A stretch of 5,534 bases of DNA from VFZP01 sp043730365 (GTDB lineage Bacteria; Acidobacteriota; Terriglobia; Bryobacterales; Bryobacteraceae). The translations under genes and the position numbers were made by a program. The stretch covers positions 1 to 5,534 of the forward strand of contig JAYTKJ010000215.1 of the NCBI GenBank assembly GCA_043730365.1, given 5' to 3'. Positions 1 to 5,102 of the stretch are shown in pieces. The notes below the pieces were generated by a model. The model was not told the origin of the DNA, made no database searches, and saw nothing but the letters and a program-made list of their open reading frames with translations. Positions within the stretch are counted from its first letter, which is position 1, and every line of letters starts with the position of its first letter.

Positions 1-193
1 GGATGCGCCGCACCAGCATCTGGCGCACCAGGACGAAGCCAACAATAGCGACAACCATCCCGATAAAACCAAGAATATTCGAGACCATCTGAACGTGAAT
101 CGGCGCGCCGCTAGCTGGCAAATAGGCGAGTATCGCCCTACGTGCATCCAGCGATCGCCTTACGGCAGCAGGTAGCTTCGGTCGGGTAATCAT
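1..193 (-). CDS. Partial unrecognised membrane protein, N-terminal 64 residues
   Basis: An open minus-strand frame starts with ATG at 193-191 and runs off the left edge without a stop. The start is supported by an AGGGA ribosome-binding site at 204-200, six bases upstream. The first 35 or so residues are basic and polar (MITRPKLPAAVRRSLDARR), followed by one strongly hydrophobic segment at about residues 40-58 (ILGFIGMVVAIVGFVLV) and then an Arg-rich stretch (RQMLVRR). This fits a membrane protein with a short cytoplasmic N-terminus, by the positive-inside tendency on one or both sides. I do not recognise the family, and no catalytic motif is visible in the part present. Codon third positions are less GC-rich than in the chemoreceptor gene upstream, which could mean a different history. 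It is separated from that gene by 180 bases, so it is probably a separate transcription unit. It could equally be the start of a sensor protein or of a small hypothetical protein. Confidence 0.5.
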   Translation of the reverse strand, partial: MITRPKLPAAVRRSLDARRAILAYLPASGAPIHVQMVSNILGFIGMVVAIVGFVLVRQMLVRRI

Positions 194-199
194 TTGGTA

Positions 200-204
200 T
201 CCCT
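200..204 (-). promoter_or_regulatory. Shine-Dalgarno site for the partial membrane gene
   Basis: The minus strand reads AGGGA here, six bases before the ATG at 193-191. This is the main reason for calling the left-edge ORF a real gene and for choosing that start. Confidence 0.45.
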
Positions 205-257
205 GGGAACCCACGGTAAGCCAGCACGAAAAGAGTGCCAACGGCTGGTCGGTCTCC

Positions 258-363
258 TAGAGCGCTTGTAGACTTTCTGTAGAGTCACGCTTGCTTGCGC
301 GGGCGGCTCCGTACCGAGGCGCGACCGAAGGAAGCGCTCTACACCTGAGCGGAAAATGCTCTA
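258..363. repeat. Intergenic inverted-repeat element, possible terminator or dispersed repeat
   Basis: The 10-base words TAGAGCGCTT (258-267) and AAGCGCTCTA (332-341) are exact reverse complements 64 bases apart. Inside them, CGCG at 298-301 can pair with CGCG at 320-323, with a shorter CGG/CCG stem within. Next to them, CGCTC (335-339) pairs with GAGCG (347-351), and GAGC (347-350) pairs with GCTC (358-361), so alternative foldings compete. The element starts about 10 bases beyond the chemoreceptor stop codon, reading on the minus strand. On that strand the 335-351 hairpin is followed by a pyrimidine-rich CTTCCTTC rather than a clean T-run, so a classical intrinsic terminator is not proven. 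The remaining gap DNA (194-257) shows no gene. A genome-dispersed palindromic repeat is the main alternative. Confidence 0.4.
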
Positions 364-373
364 GGTGCCCGCC

Positions 374-2584
374 CTACTTCGCCGCGACGGGCAGGCGGAA
401 GCGGGAGACCGAGCCGCGGAGTTCACGGACGAGGGCGGTGAGGTCTCCGATGGAACTGGCCGCTTCCTGTGCGCCGGAGGTGGTGCGGCCGGTGACGCGG
501 GAGATTTCGCCCATGGAGCGCGCGATCGATTCCGAGTTGGCGCCTTGTTGGCGGCAGGCGCTGAGGATGTTCTCAACGACGCCGGCCAGTTGCTGGGAGA
601 CACCTTCGATTTCGACAAGGCGCCGGCTGGCTTCGGTGGCCAGATTCTCGCCGGTGGTGGCCTGCTGGGTGGCTTCTTTCAGGGCATCCATCACGTTGGA
701 CGTGGAAGCTTGAATGGACTTGTTGAGCGACGCCACGCGGCGCACGGCTTCCGATGAGCGCGAGGCGAGTTCTTCAACCTGTTCGGCGACGACGCCGAAG
801 CCCTGGCCGGAATCGCCGGCGACGGCGGCTTGAATCGAAGCGTTGAGGGCCAGGATACTGGTGCGCTTAGAAATGTCGGCAATGAGTTGCGCGACTTCGC
901 CAATCTGGACCGAGCTCTCACGGAGATCGCGGACTGGCTGACCAAGGTCCTGCACCTGTTGGCGCACGCGCCCCATGCCGTCGATGGTCAAGCGGGCTGA
1001 TTCGGCCCCGAGTTGCGCGTTGTGCAAGGCGGTCTGGGCGATGTGGGCGGCCTTGGCGGCCTGGCCGGTGACTTGTTGCACTGACGCCACCATCTGATTG
1101 ACAGCGGAAGTAGCTTCGACGATCTGCGATGCCTGGCCAACGCTGCCCGCCACCAGTTCTCCGGTGGTTTTCTGTACGCTTTCGGCGGCGGTGTCCACGG
1201 TCTGGGTAGACTCCTGCACGCGCCGAATGAGGCCGCGCAGTTCCACGAGCATCAAGTTGAAGGAGGCGGCGATGGAGCCGGTCATGCCATCGGACACGGC
1301 CGCTTCCTTGGTGAGGTCACCCTGCGCGACCCCTTCGATTTCGTGGAGGAGCTTTTCAATGTTGGACTGGATCGCATCGCGTTCCTGGCGGGACTGGCCG
1401 AGGGCGATCGTGTTGTCAAGCACCATGTTCAGAGCCTGCGCAAACGAACCGAGCTCATCGCGCGCCGTTACGTCGGCCCTGGCGCCGAGGTCGCCACGGC
1501 TGATGCGATTGAAGACCGAAGCCATGGATTGGACTTGGCGGCTCACGGTGCTGGCGATGAGATAGCCGAGGCCGAGGGCCAGGGCCAGGAGGAGAGCGAC
1601 AGCGACGAGTTCGAAATTGCGCGCGCTCGCCAGTTCCGAAAGCCGCGTATCAAGACCGGCTTCGACGCTCGCGGCCAGGGAGGTTTCGAGGCCGGCGATG
1701 GCGTTGAGCGATTGGGTGGCGAGTGCGTGGTAGGCGAGTGGATCGGCCCGGAAGGCGCCGCGGCCGGCGCTGGCTTCCTGGGTGGCATCGAGGAAGGACT
1801 CGGTCGCGGTAACGGCAGCGTCGGTGGCGGTCTTGAGCCGCGGTTCAAAGGAGCCGGCTGGCAGTTTTCCGGCCGCTATCACCGCCGTGCGCAGCGATTC
1901 ACTGGTGCGGCGAACATCCTGGGTGAGGCCAGCCAAGCGGTCCCATTGCTCCGGCGTGAGCGCCCTTTGACCGGACACGGCGACGCCGAAGGCCCCGAGT
2001 TGGCCGAGGCTCTCAAGGCTGGCCGGCAGCGCGAACAGCAGCGAATAGTCAAACGGCGTGGCGGCGGCGCCGGGCTCGGATCCGTGCGCGTTGCGGCCCA
2101 CCAGGCGAATGACGTCGCCCACCTGCGCCATCACCAGCGCGTGCATGTCCAGCGATGAGATGGCGTTGCCGCTGTTCCAGTTGGGCTTGAGGTTGGTGTC
2201 CCATCCTTCGAGGATCTCCGAGGTGAGAGCCTGGGTCTGGAAGCGGGCGGCAGCCGCGGCGGCGCTTTCCGATTGCTTCAGGGCTTTTACGGCGCGGTCG
2301 ACTTCGGCCTGGGCTTCGCGCACGGACCCTTCGCCCGCGCCTGTTCCAGACAGTGCCATGGCGGCAGCGTCCCTGTGCAAGCCCATCTGGGTCAGTAACG
2401 CGACGAACGGCCGGGTGTAACGCAGCCCTTCGAGTTGCTGCCGGGTGGCTTGCAGTTGGACGTCCTGCGAGGAATAGAATAGGGCGCCGACGACGAGCGT
2501 GGGGGCGACGAGCAGCACCGCCATCAATGCGAGCTTGCGCGCGAGCGGAAGGCTGGCGAGCGCCTGGTGAATTTGCTTCAACAT
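374..2584 (-). CDS. PilJ-like methyl-accepting chemotaxis protein with two HAMP-type domains
   Basis: A 736-residue inner-membrane chemoreceptor that would pass a periplasmic signal to a CheA/CheW-type kinase complex. Domains in order: short basic N-terminus, transmembrane helix 1 at about 17-37, an all-helical periplasmic sensor at about 38-322, transmembrane helix 2 at about 324-346, a first HAMP domain at about 346-395, a second HAMP-like segment at about 403-455 (IEGVAQGDLTKEAAVSDGMT), then the cytoplasmic coiled-coil signalling domain to the end. The sensor carries conserved-looking pieces such as YTRPF with a downstream HRDAAAMALSG, and FALPASLESLGQLGAFG. I have seen this type in chemoreceptors and diguanylate cyclases. 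The hairpin tip (about 574-602, SILALNASIQAAVAGDSGQG) resembles PilJ rather than Tsr/Tar. The tandem HAMP arrangement also fits PilJ, the receptor of twitching-motility systems. No C-terminal CheR-tethering pentapeptide is seen. It is the last gene of the probable operon, 21 bases after the cupredoxin, with a good ribosome-binding site. The receptor call is firm; the PilJ-type role is an inference. Confidence 0.95.
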   Translation of the reverse strand: MLKQIHQALASLPLARKLALMAVLLVAPTLVVGALFYSSQDVQLQATRQQLEGLRYTRPFVALLTQMGLHRDAAAMALSGTGAGEGSVREAQAEVDRAVKALKQSESAAAAAARFQTQALTSEILEGWDTNLKPNWNSGNAISSLDMHALVMAQVGDVIRLVGRNAHGSEPGAAATPFDYSLLFALPASLESLGQLGAFGVAVSGQRALTPEQWDRLAGLTQDVRRTSESLRTAVIAAGKLPAGSFEPRLKTATDAAVTATESFLDATQEASAGRGAFRADPLAYHALATQSLNAIAGLETSLAASVEAGLDTRLSELASARNFELVAVALLLALALGLGYLIASTVSRQVQSMASVFNRISRGDLGARADVTARDELGSFAQALNMVLDNTIALGQSRQERDAIQSNIEKLLHEIEGVAQGDLTKEAAVSDGMTGSIAASFNLMLVELRGLIRRVQESTQTVDTAAESVQKTTGELVAGSVGQASQIVEATSAVNQMVASVQQVTGQAAKAAHIAQTALHNAQLGAESARLTIDGMGRVRQQVQDLGQPVRDLRESSVQIGEVAQLIADISKRTSILALNASIQAAVAGDSGQGFGVVAEQVEELASRSSEAVRRVASLNKSIQASTSNVMDALKEATQQATTGENLATEASRRLVEIEGVSQQLAGVVENILSACRQQGANSESIARSMGEISRVTGRTTSGAQEAASSIGDLTALVRELRGSVSRFRLPVAAK

Positions 2585-2594
2585 GGTCAGACTG

Positions 2595-2600
2595 CTCCTC
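2595..2600 (-). promoter_or_regulatory. Shine-Dalgarno site for the chemoreceptor gene
   Basis: The minus strand reads GAGGAG, ten bases before the ATG at 2584-2582. It lies in the 21-base gap after the cupredoxin stop codon, so the receptor has its own ribosome entry within the shared transcript. Confidence 0.7.
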
Positions 2601-2605
2601 TAGGA

Positions 2606-2935
2606 TTAGTTGTCTTTGGCGATGGAGATGGTCATCTTCATCTTGGGATGGATTGCACAACGTACTTCGATTTCGCCTTCGGTCCAGAAGGTGACGCCGG
2701 TGGAGGCGCCGGGCCGCTGCACGTTGATGTTGAATTCGTTGCCCTTGGTGGGCGAGTAAATGTTGTGAGTAATCTCGTCGTGATTCTGAAACACGACTTT
2801 GTCGCCCGGGCGAATCTTGAGTTTCTCGACGTCGAACCGTTTGTCCTTCTGCATGACGATCAGGCTGCGGCCGTAGGCCAGCGCGAGGACGAACATCAGG
2901 CTGAGGGTGGTGACCAGGATGCGAATCGGTGTCAT
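2606..2935 (-). CDS. Secreted type 1 copper cupredoxin (plastocyanin/azurin-like)
   Basis: A 109-residue small blue-copper protein predicted to act in the periplasm as an electron carrier or copper-binding partner. Residues 1-22 form a signal peptide (MTPIRILVTTLSLMFVLALA, then YG), leaving a mature domain of about 87 residues. The four type 1 copper ligands are visible: His57 in THN, then Cys93, His96 and Met99 in CAIHPKM. The stretch KIRPGDKVVFQNHDE before the first His is typical of the plastocyanin-like fold. Proteins of this subgroup are often labelled methylamine utilization protein in databases, but no methylamine dehydrogenase genes are present here, so that label should not be taken literally. 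The start is fixed by GGAGA at 2945-2941, five bases upstream. It sits 18 bases after the dihaem peroxidase stop and 21 bases before the chemoreceptor start. That makes the peroxidase the obvious candidate redox partner (inference from context). Confidence 0.9.
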   Translation of the reverse strand: MTPIRILVTTLSLMFVLALAYGRSLIVMQKDKRFDVEKLKIRPGDKVVFQNHDEITHNIYSPTKGNEFNINVQRPGASTGVTFWTEGEIEVRCAIHPKMKMTISIAKDN

Positions 2936-2940
2936 AGTAG

Positions 2941-2945
2941 TCTCC
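2941..2945 (-). promoter_or_regulatory. Shine-Dalgarno site for the cupredoxin gene
   Basis: GGAGA on the minus strand, five bases before the ATG at 2935-2933. It lies in the 18-base gap after the peroxidase gene and supports the chosen cupredoxin start. Confidence 0.7.
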
Positions 2946-2953
2946 AGAGTTAA

Positions 2954-3988
2954 CTAGTTAGGCAGGACCGGCAGAGAGACCGGCTCATCTGCGCCCGTCA
3001 GCGTCTTGAGAAACTCCACCAATTGGCGTTTTTCGGTATCGGTGAGCTCAAGTTTGCGCATCTCTTCGGCAAGGCTGGGCCGTTTCAGCCATGGTCCTTC
3101 GTTGTAGTGGTCAATGACCTCTTCCAGGGTTCGCAACGAGCCGTCGTGGAAGTACGGCGCGCGCTGGGCGATATTGCGTAGCGTGGAGGTTTTGAAGGCG
3201 AATTGGGCCGCCTGGATCTGGGGGAGCAGCTTGCCGCGGCCGCGGTCCTGCTCCTCAAAGCCGAGATCGTGAAAGCTGTCGTCTGTGAAGTTCCAGCCCG
3301 AATGGCACTTGACGCAAAGCGCCTTACCGTTGAAAAGATCGAAGCCGATTTTGGCGGGCTCGGAGATGGCGGTTTCATCGCCGAGAATCCATTCGTCAAA
3401 CGGGGCGACGCCCGAGACGACGGTGCGTTCAAAGGTGGCGATGGCTTTGCCGATCGTCACACCCGAGATGGGTTCCTTGGGATAGGCCTGTTCGAAGAGC
3501 TTGGCGTAGGTGGGGTGGCTCTTGAGCATCGCGGTCACCTTATCCAGGGGCATGTTCATTTCCATGTCAGCCTGAATGGGGCCGATAGCCTGTTCCTCAA
3601 GAGAAGACGAACGGCCGTCCCAGAACAGAGCTTCAGACCAGGCGGTGTTTAGAATGGTGGGCGAACGGCGGCCGAGTGGCATGCCGGGTGCGCCGACCGA
3701 GGTGGCGGCGCTATCGGTCCAGGAAAACTGCGGGCGATGGCAGGAGGCACACGAGATGCCGCCGTTGGCCGACAAGCGGGCGTCAAAGAACAGCATCTTG
3801 CCCAGTTCGGCGCGGGCGCGCGTGTAGCGGTTGTCGTCCGGAAACGGGATGGTATCGGGACGACGGAATTCTTTCCGGGCGGACTCGCGGTTATACGGCG
3901 CACCTTCTTTGGCCGGCGGAGGCGGCGCACCGGGGGCTGTGGCGGCGATTGCCAACGCGATGGAGAGTAATACAGGCTTTTGCTTCAT
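2954..3988 (-). CDS. Dihaem cytochrome c peroxidase, CcpA/MauG family
   Basis: A 344-residue periplasmic dihaem c-type protein of the family that reduces hydrogen peroxide to water (CcpA) or oxidises a partner protein (MauG). Residues 1-20 look like a signal peptide (MKQKPVLLSIALAIAATAPG). The first haem site is C80-A-S-C-H84, preceded by GKMLFFDARLSANG; the second is C225-V-K-C-H229. Other family landmarks are LFWDGRSSSLEEQAIGP (121-137), STLRNIAQRAPYFHDGS (268-284) and TLEEVIDHYNEG (287-298). Tyr295 sits about where classical peroxidases have the axial Met of the high-potential haem, as in MauG. Length is normal for the family. The frame stays open upstream to 4165, but that part overlaps the TonB-like gene and codes for low-complexity Arg/Ser sequence. 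I chose ATG 3988 for its signal peptide; ATG 4000, four residues longer and only 4 bases after the upstream stop, is almost as good. Neither has a strong Shine-Dalgarno, so translational coupling is likely. The cupredoxin gene follows after 18 bases. Confidence 0.92.
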   Translation of the reverse strand: MKQKPVLLSIALAIAATAPGAPPPPAKEGAPYNRESARKEFRRPDTIPFPDDNRYTRARAELGKMLFFDARLSANGGISCASCHRPQFSWTDSAATSVGAPGMPLGRRSPTILNTAWSEALFWDGRSSSLEEQAIGPIQADMEMNMPLDKVTAMLKSHPTYAKLFEQAYPKEPISGVTIGKAIATFERTVVSGVAPFDEWILGDETAISEPAKIGFDLFNGKALCVKCHSGWNFTDDSFHDLGFEEQDRGRGKLLPQIQAAQFAFKTSTLRNIAQRAPYFHDGSLRTLEEVIDHYNEGPWLKRPSLAEEMRKLELTDTEKRQLVEFLKTLTGADEPVSLPVLPN

Positions 3989-4004
3989 CTTGGTGTGCAT
4001 CCCG

Positions 4005-4598
4005 CTAATTTTTCGGCTCAAACTCGAGGGTGACAGTGGTGGTGACCTCCACCGCCTGGTCATCCAGAATCGTGGGCTTGTAGACGTAGCTTTGGACCGC
4101 CTGCAAGGCGGCGGCGGCAAACGGCGCGGCTCCCGTGAGCAGCCGCGGGCTCTTGACCCGGCCATCCTGTCCCACCACCACTTCGATGGTCACAGTGCCA
4201 CGCTCCTGGCGGGCGTCAGGCGGATAGACGGCTTCCTGTTTGCGGAGGAGCTTTCTGGCTTGCGCGGCGGCGCCTATGCGAATGGAGGGGGCCACGCTGG
4301 CGGGCCGGTCTGTTTCCTGACGACGGAGCGCCACCAGGGCGAGCATGGACTTGTCTGCGCCGGCTTCGACGAGCCCGGCTTCGATGGCTGGGGTGACCTG
4401 GAAGTCCACGCCACGCACCTTAACGGCGGCGGCAGCGGCGGCCGGGGTGCCGTGATAGAGCTTGAGGAGAAGTTCGAAAGACGTGAGAGGCCGCGCGGGC
4501 TTTTGGCGGGCAGCGGCGCGCGCCGATAGGGGGGCCGTGGCTCCCGTTTGGGCATGGAGACTGGCCAGTACAACCACGGTCAGGCAGATCGCTCTCAT
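4005..4598 (-). CDS. Secreted TonB C-terminal domain protein
   Basis: A 197-residue protein with a signal peptide (MRAICLTVVVLASLHA, cleavage near residue 16) and two recognisable regions. Residues about 40-92 contain LLLKLYHG, then VRGVDFQVTP, then GLVEAGADKSMLALV. This short helical module, with an RG-[IV]-DF core and an L..AGAD core, I know mainly from acidobacterial regulatory and repeat proteins. Residues about 124-195 are a TonB C-terminal fold: YPPDARQERGTVTIEVVVGQ, DGRV, a middle helix with AALQAVQSYVYKP, and a last strand VEVTTTVTLEF. A real TonB keeps an N-terminal membrane anchor and a Pro-rich linker. Here the leader looks cleavable and the linker is short, so an energy-transducing role is doubtful and a periplasmic binding or scaffold role is possible. 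No Shine-Dalgarno is visible before ATG 4598; an in-frame TAA about 36 bases upstream bounds the start. It is the first gene of the probable four-gene operon. Confidence 0.85.
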   Translation of the reverse strand: MRAICLTVVVLASLHAQTGATAPLSARAAARQKPARPLTSFELLLKLYHGTPAAAAAAVKVRGVDFQVTPAIEAGLVEAGADKSMLALVALRRQETDRPASVAPSIRIGAAAQARKLLRKQEAVYPPDARQERGTVTIEVVVGQDGRVKSPRLLTGAAPFAAAALQAVQSYVYKPTILDDQAVEVTTTVTLEFEPKN

Positions 4599-4632
4599 AT
4601 ATGTGTAGGTGTGGCCGAAGTAAAACGGCGGT

Positions 4633-4642
4633 TACACTTGTA
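4633..4642. promoter_or_regulatory. Candidate BlaI/MecI-type operator
   Basis: The palindrome TACACTTGTA fits the TACA-N2-TGTA core of BlaI/MecI repressor sites, and the flanks extend it to GTTACACTTGTAGT, near the ACTACA-N2-TGTAGT form. It lies 34 bases before the ATG of the TonB-C gene, where a repressor would block transcription. A weaker relative (TACA-N2-TATA on the minus strand) lies next to the start codon at about 4598-4607. Assignment to BlaI is by motif resemblance only; no repressor gene is in the window. No convincing -35/-10 pair could be fixed. Confidence 0.4.
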
Positions 4643-4668
4643 GTGATCGGGTATTAGATTGGGAAACT

Positions 4669-4722
4669 TTACTGCTGATGGTACCGGATGGTGGCCGACA
4701 GAGCGGACTCGCCCTCGGTCAT
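4669..4722 (-). other. 17-codon ORF overlapping the prepilin peptidase stop
   Basis: ATG at 4722-4720 overlaps the TGA of the peptidase remnant as ATGA, the arrangement of translationally coupled genes. The ORF encodes MTEGESALSATIRYHQQ and then stops. It may be the start of a formerly coupled downstream gene that was truncated, or chance. No family is recognisable at this length. Confidence 0.15.
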
Positions 4723-4930
4723 CGATTCCATAACGACACCATCAGGGCCGACACACCCAGAAAGCTGCCAAACGGCAATTCGTAGGTGCTGAAGTCTTTC
4801 TTGGAGAGATAGATGTAGGCCAGCCCAGGACGGAGCCTCCCACGCAGCCCAGGGTTACGGTAATCAGAGTGGGCGCGATGCCGAGAAACACTCCGATCAT
4901 CGCCACCATCTTCACGTCGCCGCAACCCGC
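4719..4930 (-). pseudogene. C-terminal remnant of a type IV prepilin peptidase (A24 family), frameshifted
   Basis: Two minus-strand frames joined by a one-base shift give about 70 residues of a membrane aspartyl prepilin peptidase, which cleaves and methylates type IV pilins. From 4930 the first frame reads GCGDVKMVAMIGVFLGIAP, containing the GxGD motif with the second catalytic Asp and the DVKMVAMIG run typical of the family, and continues to GSVLG. At the GGG run 4826-4824 the sequence is one base short. The other frame then continues with LAYIYLSKKDFSTYELPFGS and FLGVSALMVSLWNR to the TGA at 4721-4719. ELPFGSFL matches the conserved PFGPFL-type region near the family's C-terminus. The N-terminal part, with the zinc-binding Cys motifs and the first catalytic Asp, is missing and replaced by the start of a response regulator. 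Either the locus is a deletion scar or, for the frameshift alone, the assembly has a homopolymer error. Identity as a peptidase fragment is strong; function is lost. Confidence 0.8.
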
Positions 4931-4974
4931 AGTTCCGCCATTTGGGAATCGTCTTCGACCACGAGGATGCGCAT
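4912..4974 (-). pseudogene. 5' remnant of a response regulator gene
   Basis: ATG 4974-4972 begins MRILVVEDDSQMAEL, the classic first beta-strand and acidic pocket (Glu-Asp-Asp) of a CheY-like receiver domain, as in OmpR-family regulators. After these 15 codons the similarity ends and the frame meets a TGA at 4914-4912 after five further residues (RVAAT). Those last codons overlap, in another frame, the GxGD-coding DNA of the prepilin peptidase remnant. The receiver therefore lacks its phosphorylated Asp and any output domain. The abrupt change from one family to another within about 6 bases points to a deletion or recombination junction near 4930. Fifteen residues is short, but this start sequence is highly characteristic. 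Confidence 0.6.
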
Positions 4975-5102
4975 AGAGTTCGCTTTGTTCACTTCAGCTT
5001 GTCACACAGGCATTGGGATTGGCTGCGGTCTTTGGGTGCATTCAAGCCACGATGCCTCCGGTCCGTCGGGGTTCGCAGTTTCTACGATCCACATTGAAAA
5101 CT
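4975..5102. other. Gap between cytochrome gene and response regulator remnant
   Basis: These 128 bases follow the multihaem cytochrome stop on the minus strand. I see no strong hairpin with a T-run, no convincing Shine-Dalgarno for the remnant, and only short ORFs of about 15-30 codons without recognisable similarity. It may hold the cytochrome's 3' end signal or the old promoter of the regulator gene, but nothing specific can be shown. Confidence 0.3.

Noticed and set aside
335..351. Calling the CGCTC/GAGCG hairpin a firm intrinsic terminator of the operon
   Set aside because: The stem is only five base pairs and is followed by a mixed pyrimidine tract, not a T-run, on the minus strand.
1343..2158. 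Long plus-strand ORF (271 codons) opposite the chemoreceptor gene
   Set aside because: It is antisense to a gene with clear domain structure and reads as Gly/Arg/Ala/Glu-rich sequence without motifs, as expected from GC-rich codon bias in the real gene.
2049..2660. Minus-strand ORF (203 codons) covering the start of the chemoreceptor gene in another frame
   Set aside because: The product is Arg/Pro-rich low-complexity sequence; the overlapping frame has the transmembrane helix, the sensor domain and a Shine-Dalgarno.
2606..2935. Reading the cupredoxin and peroxidase as a methylamine utilization (mau) cluster
   Set aside because: No methylamine dehydrogenase subunits or other mau genes are present; the shared name comes from family labels, not from the pathway.
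2567..2953. Plus-strand ORF (128 codons) opposite the cupredoxin gene
   Set aside because: It is the reverse of a gene with all four copper ligands and a good ribosome-binding site, and shows no motif of its own.
3989..4165. Upstream extension of the peroxidase frame to 4165
   Set aside because: The extension overlaps the TonB-C gene by about 160 bases and encodes Arg/Ser/Pro-rich sequence, and it would bury the signal peptide that begins at 3988 or 4000.
3831..4529. Plus-strand ORF (232 codons) over the peroxidase start and the TonB-C gene
   Set aside because: It is antisense to two convincing genes, has no recognisable domain, and is Gly/Arg-rich.
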